From: Astropecten irregularis
Taxonomy: Eukaryota > Echinodermata > Asteroidea > Paxillosida > Astropectinidae
DNA: 64,000 bases
NCBI GenBank assembly: GCA_963971285.1
Contig: OZ020245.1
Span: 17,870,983-17,934,982 of the forward strand
Direction of reading: 5' to 3'
In this document: one piece after another, positions 14,101 to 26,100 of the stretch
Layout: every line of letters begins with the position of its first letter
How positions within the stretch are numbered: position 1 is the stretch's first letter
Notes under the pieces: model-generated
Told to the model about the DNA's origin: nothing
The model's database searches: none
What the model saw: only the letters and a program-made list of their open reading frames with translations
Position numbers and translations under genes: made by a program

Positions 14101-17100
14101 TTACCATCGGACTCATGTCTATTTAAACCAGCTTGTTTCATAGTCATACATTCTTGTCTTTTTGAAAGCACACATTGTTAAAAAAGGTCTTCCACTATTA
14201 AAAACAAAATGTTAATGGAAATTAATCAGGGCAGGCTAGAAAATAAAATGAGTCGGTAAAAAGCTCTGCTATTTTAAAAATATAATGATGCTTTATGGGG
14301 TTTTTCCCTTCAAATTTCCGTAAGAGCAAACAGAAAACCATGGGTGAAATATCATTTCACTGCGATGATATCCAAATTGTGCTTGTGCATTTCACTATTT
14401 AATTAAGATTCTCCATCAACACCCACCCTCCCCCACCAGAACAATAGACTCAATCAGACAATGCACTTCTTGTGTAACACATGCTCGCGGATTAATTGAT
14501 TTGGGGCGCACGCCCGGCTCATTTCATATTGTGAAAAGGTTGATGCATTGACTCAATCAAGCAAAGTATCAGGACCCACATTATATTTGCATCGTGCAAA
14601 CATGATATATGGCAATATCAACAATCGGCAAATTCTATTGGTCAAACAAGTGAAGACGACACATCTTATTGGCTGAAGATAAAATCAAGATTGCAGACAA
14701 AAGTGAGTTTCTATTCAAGGTATGGTCCAGAAGTGGTAATGACCAAAGGCTTTTAAAAAAATTTGCACTGATACAAATTCCTCCTGTGAAATATTGCCCT
14801 CCAAAATTATTATTATCATGATCATCATTATTTTTATTTCTGGTTATGAAACCAAGGATCCTTCAAAAGTGCCCTAGGCACTGTAGCTCGAAACCTGATG
14901 AAACCTTTTATGGAAAGATGATGAGAAGAAGATACAGTTTTAGAGGTGGGATGAAAACCCCAGAGAAACATTCTGGGTGAAAACTACAGAATCAGGTGCA
15001 AATATAGGGACTGAAAACCCAATCCACTTGTGGACCGAGCCGGACCTCAACCCGGTCCGCCAGAGGTGAAAGGCGAGGAAAGAATCACTACACCATTGTG
15101 ATTGCAGCCACAGGGTGGAAAAAAAAAACACAACAGGAGCCCTCACAAACTCACTTTAAAACAGAATTAGCCATAAATTGCTGATTTCATGAATACATGA
15201 ACAGCCTTTCTGGTGATTTTTCCGTAAAAATTGATGTGCCTTTTGAAAACAAGATCTGCTCTCCTCAAACAAAACTGCACAGAGACCAATTAGCAGTACA
15301 CCTTTCAAAAGGGACATATTTCTTTTGTGTAGAACGTAAAAAGAAAAACATAATGAACAATTGAGAGTTTTTCCAAGCATATTCGACGCTAAGAGCTAAT
15401 CAAATATAAAATGGTCTTTCTAGCTCCTATATGAATCTGCAGTGAGCATACCATCTGTCATGTCTGTTCATAAGCCTATGTGAAAAATGCCAGAGACTCT
15501 GATCTCTGTACATTACATAAACATTGCATATCATTACCGGTATACAGCAAATCAAATATATCTTTTGGAAAAATACAATTAATAAACTGCTGCAAACTAC
15601 TCATCAGCCAAAATGACCTGAAAAATATCAAATGCTTAAAGTTAGGAGGGCCTGACAAAAAATTTGGAAAACACTTGTTTTTTTAAGATTGATTTGCACA
15701 AGAGGCCAACATTGGAAAAAAATGTAAGACCATCTCCATGGTATGCTAGCTCATCATGACCTTTCTTTGAAATGATCATTGAGTGATTATTAATTTTGTT
15801 TTGTTTCAAAAATATATCCAAAAATTGAATGGAAACAAAGCACGATGTCAAATTTGTAGTGTTCCACTGGGTTTTTTTTCATTTGGAGTGTGAAGAGTCA
15901 CAAACCAAGTTTAATTTAGAACAAAAGGAGTGCCGGTCTAAATTTAGTTTTACATGATACTCGGATCCTCCTAATTGCAGGGCAATGGTTGAAATGAAAC
16001 CTTAATCATGGCTGTGCATATGCACATACTCCTCTGGTCGTTTGTGCTTGTTGATCGGGCACACTGCCAGGTGTGGTACTAGAGCCAATTCTTTTGGTGG
16101 GCTAGAAGAGCCAATTATTTTGGGGGCTATACCCTTCTTCTAACACTCGCTTCTGCTCTGTCTTATTTAATAGGAGTAGAAAAGCATTTCACCGACAGCC
16201 TACACAACACATTTTTCATGTTATTGGCACATAAAAACTGAAAAAGATCCAGTATTTCCCATCATTTTTTATTAATTACATTTTCTTTTTTTTTCTTTTT
16301 TTTGAGGGGGGAGGGGCTAGGCACAATTTTTGGGGAGAGGGATGGGCTCGAAACCCCCCCCCCCCAAGCCCTCCCCTCCCATAGAACCACGAGTGTGCAT
16401 GCTGCATGAATACTGAGCACTGCAGCATTTGAAAGGCCCCTGCACTACTGCAAGAACAAAATTGAGAATGTCTGTCCAACTCCAATGCTGATGACGTGTA
16501 CAATGCGAACACAGATTAGAAGATCATATATTGAAGGGGGTCATTCGACCTCAGTGGGCAGGATAAGCACTGATCCTTGATAAAACGATCAATAAAATGG
16601 ATGCATGATCTCAGATTCTGTGCCTGCTGAAATTTCAACGAATTCATCCCTGGGTTTATTTTAGTCACCAGGTATATTACAAATGATTATTAAAGGTGAT
16701 ACCATACTATGGTTTTTGTCAAAGAAATACAGACTCATGAGCAGAAATATTAAGGAAGATCCAGTATTAGTCATCTGTGAAAATTTCAGTCCCATATGGT
16801 ACCCACTTTTTGAGAAAAACGTGAAAAAACAGCCACAGTATTTCTTAAGTCTTTTCTCTTTTATTTTTGATCTTTTAAAAGATCAAACAGATTTTCGGTC
16901 GTTGATTTACTAATTTCTGGATAAATACACCATTTCAGGCGGAAAAATATTAAGTGTAGGTTTCTACCACCACCATCTTCATACCCTGTAAGTTATAATA
17001 CGTAAATCTGTGAACATGTCTGTTTTGGTTTCTTACCAAAGCATGATACTACCTTTAAATGAACCGTTTGAAATTATTTGGAAAATCTGGTTGTAAGAGT

Positions 17101-20100
17101 AACGGTTGGTAGGTCGTTCCATGGTGTTGGGGTGTGATTTGGAACAGTGCCTATATCACATCCATTAGTGTGTACATCTATTAGCCTTTCCTGCAGACCC
17201 TAATGAGCATTGACGTATTTTGTTTTCAATTAAATGAAGGCTAGTACTAGTAGAATGTACTAGTATTGCCACAAATCACACTTCAGCCCGGAAGGCTGAC
17301 CAACACACATAGGACCTAATTTCATGGCTCACTGTTAAATGTTAATGAACACTTAGAATCGGTGCTTGCAGAAGCAGAATATTCTGTGCTTATATACGAT
17401 TAATTCTCCATAAGCATTGCTGGCTTCAAAGCGTAGAAATTTAGTGCTCACCCTATGGGCAAAGAATGATGATCTAGAAAAACAGAATTCTGTGGCAAGC
17501 AGCAGCACCCAGAAATTGGGCTCTGGTGCATTTTTTTTTCTTACAAGATGAGTCCGGATGAAAAACAACGGAAATAAATTTTGATTTGTTTTAACATTTC
17601 TTACATTCGCACACAAAAAGAAGAAAAATGTTTGTTTTTTAATAAAAATTAAAAAAAAAAACCTGCCAAAATTAACCTAAACTGCAATTCTGAAATGTAT
17701 TACAGCTTTTCAATTACCAAAATTACATGTAACTCCAACTGCAAACCAATCTACGTCTCAATTGTCACCATGCAAAGCCTCAAATCATTTTTAAAACAGT
17801 CCTTGTAAACAGTTTGTAAACTGGGGAATTTGTATCCAGATTTTAAAGGTACAATACATGATTGGTAAAGGTCACAGAACAGCACTCACATTTTGTCTGA
17901 TCCAGCATGTCCATGAAATGATAAGCCTGTGAAAATTTGAGCTCAATCAGACATCTGAGTCACGAGAAAATAGTGAAAACCCGACTCACTTTTTCTTATA
18001 AAACACAAAGAATAGTTTTGATCTTACGCCGAGATCAAAACTGTTTTCTGTATTTGTTCTACTAATTTCAGGATAAATACACCATTTCAGGCAGGAATAT
18101 TTTAATGACATGTTTCTACCAGCACCATCCTCATACCCTGAAAGTTATATATAAATCTGTGAACATTTTTGTTTGGGTATGTTACCAATCCTGTACTGTA
18201 CCTTTAACAAACGGAAAACGTACAGTACGGATGGAGAAAATCAGCGTTCATATATAGAGGTGTTAATATTTCACAAACAACAAGATGTCCTTGACTGCGC
18301 CCACTGCATGCAATTATCTCTGCAACAGACGAAGCTGCCACAACAGTGCACGCTTACAATTGTTGTATTTACTAGACATGTACATCTGGTGGTGTTTTTT
18401 TTTCTTTCATTGCCATCTAAAAAAATGGCTTTCAGATGCAAATTCAAGCCTGTCCCGTTGCCAGGGCAACAGACCAAGAAACCTGCTAACTGCAGAACAT
18501 GAGAACAATTAATGGTTTAACTGCTGCTGTAGGTTTTCTTTCAGGCTCCCTTGGAGTGCATTGTACACATGGACACATAACAAGTTCATCTCATCAACAA
18601 AAACAGAGAAAGACTCACCTTGATAAGTATATTCTCCGGTTTAACATCTCGGTGGAATATCCCATTCCTACATTGATTAATACCAAATAATCAAAATACT
18701 CTGATAAATCAAAAAAAGCAATCAATTTCTAACCATATTATTGGTTCGATTACATGTTGATATCATACTTTGGTTTTTGTCAAAGAAATGGAGATTCATG
18801 GGCAAAAATATCAAGGAAGATAGAGTAACAAAAAAAAAGCCACAATATTTTAAAAATCTTTTCACCGATATTTTTTATCTTTAAATAGATAAAAATGATT
18901 TTTGGTCATTGGTTTTACTCTTTTCTGGACAAATGCAGCATTTCAGGCAGAAAAATGTGAATGGTATATTTCTACCATCATCATCTCTATACCCTGCAAG
19001 TAATAGGTAAATCTGTGAACATTTGTTTCGGTATGCTATCAAACTATGAGAGTACCTTTAAATGCAAGTCTGCAGAATCATTGATGAACAGATGAACCTA
19101 ATCTTTTAAATGTTTTTTTCTCAACAATCAAAAAGATTGCATTGTTTGAATGTTTCCAATCATTTTTGGGGCATATATTTCAACGTGATAGGAGATACAT
19201 CTGTGTATCTACGTGGTCATCTAGCATACCTGTGCATGTGATCCAGTGATTTCAACAGTTGATACATGTAGGATTTCACCTTCAGTTCGGCAAGGTAATG
19301 TCGTCTCCCTGAAAATCAAATTCAAAGCAATATTTCAATTTTCATGTAAAATCATTCTTTCTTTTTTAGAGTGCCAATTCTCAACAACGACTACTTTAAC
19401 CATTAGGATAAGGTATTTTATTTCCTTCCCATAGACATGTGCACAATTTGTTTCCTAATTTTAAACCTTATTTTTGTCAAAATACAATCTACGTTTTTTA
19501 TGTAAATCCCCCCTACACAATGCCCCAGAAGGCCAATTAAAGTGAGGGCTAAATAGAAAAAGCAATAGAAGAGAAAATTTAGCATAATAAATTAAGAGGA
19601 AGAGAGATGTGTCTTTACGTTACGTTTAAACTTAAATAATCTGTAACTCTTATCAAACATATTTATCTTATTTTGTTAAAAGGGTAAAATCTTGATGTTG
19701 GTTACACTTAAATATTAACACTTGGAGTTACACACTTTAATAAACAAACTTGATTTCTTTTTTAAAGATCATTGCATGACTAACAACTGAACAAGGCAAA
19801 TAATTTTCTTTTGCTGAACTGTGATTTTTTTTGTTCGAAGGGGAATTTGTTTAAGGGTTCTTTTTTGTAGTTTTTAGACTTTTTTAGTCATTACAATTTT
19901 TCCTACGTTGACCTTTGTGTACGGCGTTCATGAAACATGTATATACATGTACATGTAGCAGGGGATTTCAGCTTAAAAGGGATGGATTTACATGTGAAAT
20001 TAGCAATAAATCCTTGTAAATACTAAAGGATGACAAAAAGATAAAAGACACAAACTGCAAACGTCTTGGCCTACAGTTTAAGCATAGAAGGACACAATAA

Positions 20101-23100
20101 ACCACACCACAATAATGTTACAATGTATCTAGATGCATGGAGGAATTAGGGGACTCCTGCTGGCCATCAAACATTGTATGAGGGCACAGGATTTGCCATG
20201 TAATTCATCTATGTAATCTTATGGTGGAGTATTATGGCTGCAGTATGTGAACAGTGTATACAGCAGTCTACTGCACAGCCATTTGATGCAGATCTTTCAC
20301 TAAGCTGACACAGGCCAAACAATGGCATGCTGAACAATACACAGGGCTACTCCCATGTATGTTGCCAAGTGATACTTTATATGTGTTATTTGCACTGAGA
20401 ACAAATCCACCCAGGCTGTGTTTATACATGATACAAGGACCTTAGATACATAACTATACGCTGATTAATTGATCGTTGACATTTGAAAAGGATAAATGTA
20501 TACATTTGATGATTCATTTGCAATTCCTCCTCCCCGCTTTATTTTTGGCTGAAGTGGTTATATTTATTGGGACAAACATTTTTCCAGTCACCAGATGTCA
20601 TGAAACAACATATATTCCGTACCAAAAAACAACAAAAAGAAACAAACAAACAAATAAACACCCCAACAAACAAAAACAAACAGATTTGATGAAATTTCTG
20701 AGAAGAAATTCTTCATAAATGGGGGATGTAACAGACTGGAGCAAGATTTGAACCTGGGCCCACTTTGAAACAGCAGAAAATCTTTTTACTTGTTATTAAT
20801 ACAAATAGCTCAAATCAGCGGCGAACCAGTTGCAAGCAATATGCATCACATGAGACTTTGGTTGGTAACCGGTGCTTGTTCAATGCAAAATTGTTCTACT
20901 GGGAGTTTACCTGCTGAATGACATTGGCCCTTGGTGTTACTGGGCAAATAATAAAACCTGCCATTTTACTTCAGCTTAATTTATTTGAATACCTAATACA
21001 ATTACATGTATTTGGTCAGCAAATTATTGTTTTCCAAGTGTAGCCAATATACAGGGTGTCCCCAAAAAAAAACGCAACATTGTGTCGGGAACCATTACAG
21101 GAGTATGTGATAAACAGTTTAATTTTCATAATAGTTCTCGACACAAGTGTTGCGTTTTTTTTGAACACCCTGTACATTCACATGACAAAGCAAAATGCAT
21201 ACAACAGAAAACCATTGCAAACAAATCGGCTAAAACTGAAGATTTTCACACAAAAATTAGATCGAGCTGTGCTCTTTTAAATAAAATTGACGTATGAAAT
21301 TTACCTCGTATTAACTCATAAATATTCATGTCCATGAGCTCACATAGAAGGGCAAGTGTCCCCGTCTTTTTATCACTGTAAACAAAAATAAATAAACAAA
21401 AAATAACAGACATAAAATGGAGAATTAAAACAAATCAATGCAAGATGAAACACAGAATCAAATTATTAAGTCAAAACAATTTTTGTTTACAAGATCTCAT
21501 CAGAGAATATTAAACTTAGGCAGAATATTTCTTAACATTTGTAGTAGATTCCTCTCCATAACTGAAAATGTCAATGGGTTATCAAAGAAGAGAACTGCAT
21601 CTTCAAATAGTGGATTATTCATCAGGGAGCTTTATAATCCAGCTTAAGCCAAGGTTGCTCTGACAGACAGAGACAGACAAACATCTGAACAAAACCTTAA
21701 AGAGGCAGTGTGCACCTTCTTGCAGACTTTTGGCTTTAAAGGTATAATACACAGTTTGGTAATGGTCACAGAGCCCTTTTTCTGATCCAGCATGTACATG
21801 AAATAATAAACCTGTGAAAATTTGAGCTCAATGGACATCTAACTCACAAGAAAATAGCAAAACAAAAAGACTCAATATTTCTTATAAGACATAAAGAATG
21901 GTTTTCATCTTGCCACAAAACTGTTTTCGGTTTGTACCAACTGTTTAAGCATAGAGACAAAAATACCCATTCATTTAACCACAGTTGGAAATTATAATGG
22001 ATCCTTTAAATTACTCAATGTTCTTATACTTTACCAGTGAATCACATTAAAGTAGGAATGTTGAATATTTATTTGCTTCTAATAGTTAGCTCATATATAC
22101 TCAAGAAATTTTTAGAATTAAATAATGAGTCCTCATTAAAGAAGTATTTCCAATTACTGACATGTATTGGATGGGCAAAAAAGGGATAGTTTTTACATTG
22201 CTAGTTTCGCAAGGCAGGAATGTTAGAGCTTTCATTTGAAATTGAAAATTCTCAAACTAAGTATGACATCTCATGAATTATTAAAATGAAATTGAATAAA
22301 GTTGAAATAAAGGGCTATGAAAATTGAATTTAGATGTAAATATTCTGAAAAAAAATACACCTCATTTTTCTTTCATTATAAAATACATAAAGACATTATC
22401 ACATTTTTACAATTACAATCAATTTTGTTTCCAATTCTTTTGCCTGAACAAAGGATAAAAACATGTTTAAACAGTGCTACTGCTTCTTCTACTCACAAGA
22501 CAACTTCGATTAGTTCCAGAATATTCTCATGGGGACTGAGTCTCCGCATGGCTTGGATCTCCCGTAGGTTGTTCACTTGCTCTAGACTGTGAAGGAAACG
22601 AGGAGAAGAAAACTAGATGTTATCTTTTTTTTGGCTCAGAGACAAAAAAAATTGCAAGTGCCTGTTAGATTTTCATATTGGTTAGCAGGCCTTGCGCTAA
22701 CTTTTTTTTCCTGGCTAGCATAGTGGGCCAGCTTACTACAGATTTTACTAGCCCGTTTAAATTGTTCCTGGCCCGTACATGTTGATCCATACCTTAAACA
22801 TGTAGGTTTTTTTTTTTAGTAGCCCACCGGGCAACCAAGGAAGTGAATCTAGCTAGCCCAGAGTGGTTTTTGCTAGACATTGTATGGCGGGCTAGTACTA
22901 TTTCAAGCCCTGTTTAGGCATTAATCCTGAGTAAATTGTCCAAGAGCATTAAACATTGTGCTTAAAGGTTGTATCATACTTTGGTAAGACACCAAAACAG
23001 AAATGTTCACAGATTTACATATAACTTACAGGGTATGAAGATGGTGGTGGTAGAAACCTACCGTTAAAATTTTTCCGCCTGAAATGGTACATTTATCCAG

Positions 23101-26100
23101 AAATTAGTAAAGCAATGACCGAAAATCTTTTTGATCTTTTAAAAGATCAAAAATAAACGAGAAAAGACTTAAGAAATACTGTAGCCGTTTTTCACGATTT
23201 CCTCAAAAAGTGAGCACTGTATGGGACTGAAATTTTCACAGATGACTGTTACTGTATCTTCCTTGTTATTTCTGCCCAAGAATCTGTATTTCTTTGACAA
23301 AAACCAAAGTATGATACTACCTTTAATAAGGTAAGGGTGGTCATGTTTTATGTGCATGAATATTGAATACACTCGAAACTGTCAGCACCAACCATATGGT
23401 TGGCACTGCCATTCTCCCAAATGGGGACATCAAAAACGATAACCTTGCTGCCCCTTTTTGCCTGAAGCCATTGCCTCTGTGCCCTTGGTCATTGCCTCAA
23501 TGCCCCTGATAATGATCCAGTTTACATTTAAGTTTGTCTCACAAAAAAAAATACTTTGAAATGGGGAAAAAGTATGTCTAGCCCCTTTGAGATTCAAACT
23601 CAAGCCCCTAAGATGTTTTTTTATTCCAGAAATTAAGGCAAAGGTCCATATTGCCCAGGCTGCAAAAAAATCAAATCAAGTACAAACCGGTTGCCCTTTT
23701 TTCTGGCATGATCTGTAGCTTGGCAAAAAAATTCAAAATAATGGTCTAGACCTTTCAAAACAGTAAGAGGCCTGTAGGACTTCATATCATGCCTTGAATG
23801 ACATTTATGCCATTAGGTTATAAAATAGAGGTTCCCTTCATTTCCCTTATAAAATCAATACGTCTGCCATACCCAAATTGCAAATGCCTTCCTATATTTG
23901 AAACATACACTTTTTGTTATTTTAGTGTAAAAAAAAAAACAACAACAAAAATTTAACAAAAACAAAAACACCCAACTAATATGAAATCCCTTAAGTGTTC
24001 CACTGAAACCATACCTTTTTACCTTAAAAACCCCACGTACTGTGAAGCAAAAAGCCCTACTCAAGTCTACACGTATACCCACGTGTATGTTTATCCTCAA
24101 TATCGTATTCCGCACGAGGTGCACTGAAATAATTGACAGACTGCCAGTGAATTTGATTAATTCAATTAGACCTAGGACTGGTTCAAGGGCATTTTCACTG
24201 AGAGAATACTGTAAAAGCCGTGTTGCTGTTTAAGGATGACATACATAATAATACGGGTGGGAGAAAATCAGCACAGTGGCTATAATACTTAGAGTGTGCT
24301 TTTACGAGCCAACACATGCTATTTCAGAAATCTGCCGATTGCAATTAATTTTATAGACCTGTGCCAACCAGACATGCATAGGCCTAAGCTACTTCTTCCA
24401 GAGACCAATTAAATAAAGTATCATACTATGGTAGCATACCAAAACAGAAATCTTCACAGATTTACCTATAACTAAAAGATGGTGCTGGTAGAAACATACC
24501 GTTAAAATTGTTCTGCCTGAAATGCTGTATTTATACAGAAAAGAGTAAAACCAGTGACCAAAATTATTTTTGATTTTAAAAATAAAAGAGAAAAGACTTA
24601 AGAAATACTAAGACCGTTTTTCACTGTTTTCTCCAAAAGTGGGCACCGAATGGGACTGACATTTTCACAGATGACTGTTACAGTATCTTCCTAGGTATTT
24701 TTGCCTATAAATCTGTATTTCTTTGACAAAAACCATAAGTATTACCTTTAAAGATAATGTAACTAGCAATGTAGCAAATGCGCATTGAACTTCAGTTAGA
24801 AACCAGAAATTTCTCATCCATATGGAGAGTTAAGAATTTGTGAAAAGGTGTAAGTACTGGCATATGGGGAGTCCTCCGCACTGATGGCAGTGTCTGAATG
24901 CAGAAGCCTAGATCAGAAATCACTAAATGAGACAACTGAGACCAACAGCAGGTCAGCAATATGCCTTCTTCAAGGTGTATCCATCCTTGTATACCCGCTG
25001 GAAAAGATAATACCAATTCTAGACAGAAAACGGGTACCAGACTATTTTGCATCCATGCCTCGGTTTGATTGCACTGCTTAGAATGTAGGATGGATGCACC
25101 GCGAAAGAGGTCTATTACAATGGTTTGTAGGTGATATTCCAGATCCCATTCGCCAAACAGGATGACCAATGCAACTTCTTTCAAGACCGATAGTCCTGTC
25201 TCTACCATCCCCCGCCCCAACAAAAATAATGATATGATAATAATTTTAATAACAATAAATTTAAAACACAACAAAACGTTTTGCGAAGTTCCTTGCTTTA
25301 AAAATCATATCTGATACGAGCTTGATTTCAAACCAAATGCCAACTACCATAAAGTCTAATTTTGGCTTACAGAGGAGTTACCACTAAGAACATCCCTATA
25401 ATGGTAATTTGAGAGGATAATCATCCTTACTCACAGCTGGGGTGCTGAATTGCGAAGGATGCGACTTCTACGTGATCGAGTACCAGGCTTTCATGGGCGC
25501 CCTTAGCTGCCAGCCAAATCAACCCGTATATGATCACGGAGTACAGCCTGAGATCCTAAGTGTTTGATTTTTGTGGAGGGAGGAAAACCAGAGAACCCAG
25601 AGAAAAACCCTCGTAGCAAAAAAGAGAACCAACACACAACTCTACTCACATATGACCCAGGCCGGATTCGAACCCGGGCCACATTGGTCAGAGGTGAGAG
25701 GCGAGTGCCTAACACACTTGCCAGCTATGACAGCTAATTACATCTGTCCCATCAATCTTACCTGTCGTACGTCTGCTTCATCTTCTTGCAGGCGTAGTAT
25801 GTACCATCCTTGATGTTCTGGCATTTCAAGACCTCCGAGAAGGTCCCCTCCCCTTTCTTGCCGAGGACGCGGTACTCTGAAGATGAGGCAAAGATTTGAA
25901 AAGAAAACAAGGAAATCATTACATTACATACGAGTCTGCTTATGCGTTGGCATGCTGGCGTGGCTGATTCTTGTTCAGTTGGTAGAACCTGACCACGAAG
26001 AAAGATTTAGTGAGGGTCAAGTTTTTTCTAATTCACCCCACCAAAATGAGTCAGAAGTCACAAAAAGGCAACTTTGAAGTTCCAGGCCATAATAAAATTG

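Larger units (their letters stand above)
7697..18618 (-). other. MOK intron 6 (10.9 kb), repeat-filled
   Basis: Separates the catalytic-loop exon from the DFG exon. It contains the foldback elements at 7916-8341 and 12828-13047, dispersed elements at 11405-11702, 16690-17058 and 17842-18207, SINE at 14800-15110, AATTTCATGGCTC repeats at 9650, 9947 and 17312, microsatellites and a C/G tract at 16305-16380. No additional exon or antisense gene was recognised. Confidence 0.8.
22587..25761 (-). other. MOK intron 2
   Basis: 3.2-kb intron with the hAT-like element, two inverted R1 copies and one SINE. A 160-codon open frame on the minus strand (24792-25274) has no recognised motif and is not annotated as a gene. 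Confidence 0.6.

Noticed and set aside
20725..20765. tRNA-like or SINE head (AGGTTCAAATCTTGC on the minus strand)
   Set aside because: Only a B-box-like match; no A box at the right distance and no recognisable body.
24792..25274. 160-codon open frame on the minus strand in MOK intron 2
   Set aside because: No recognisable motif, no splice-compatible context and AT-rich flanks; treated as a chance frame.
25497..25740. tRNA gene on the minus strand (GGGTTCGAATCC box)
   Set aside because: Good B box, but no foldable cloverleaf and a SINE-type body follows.
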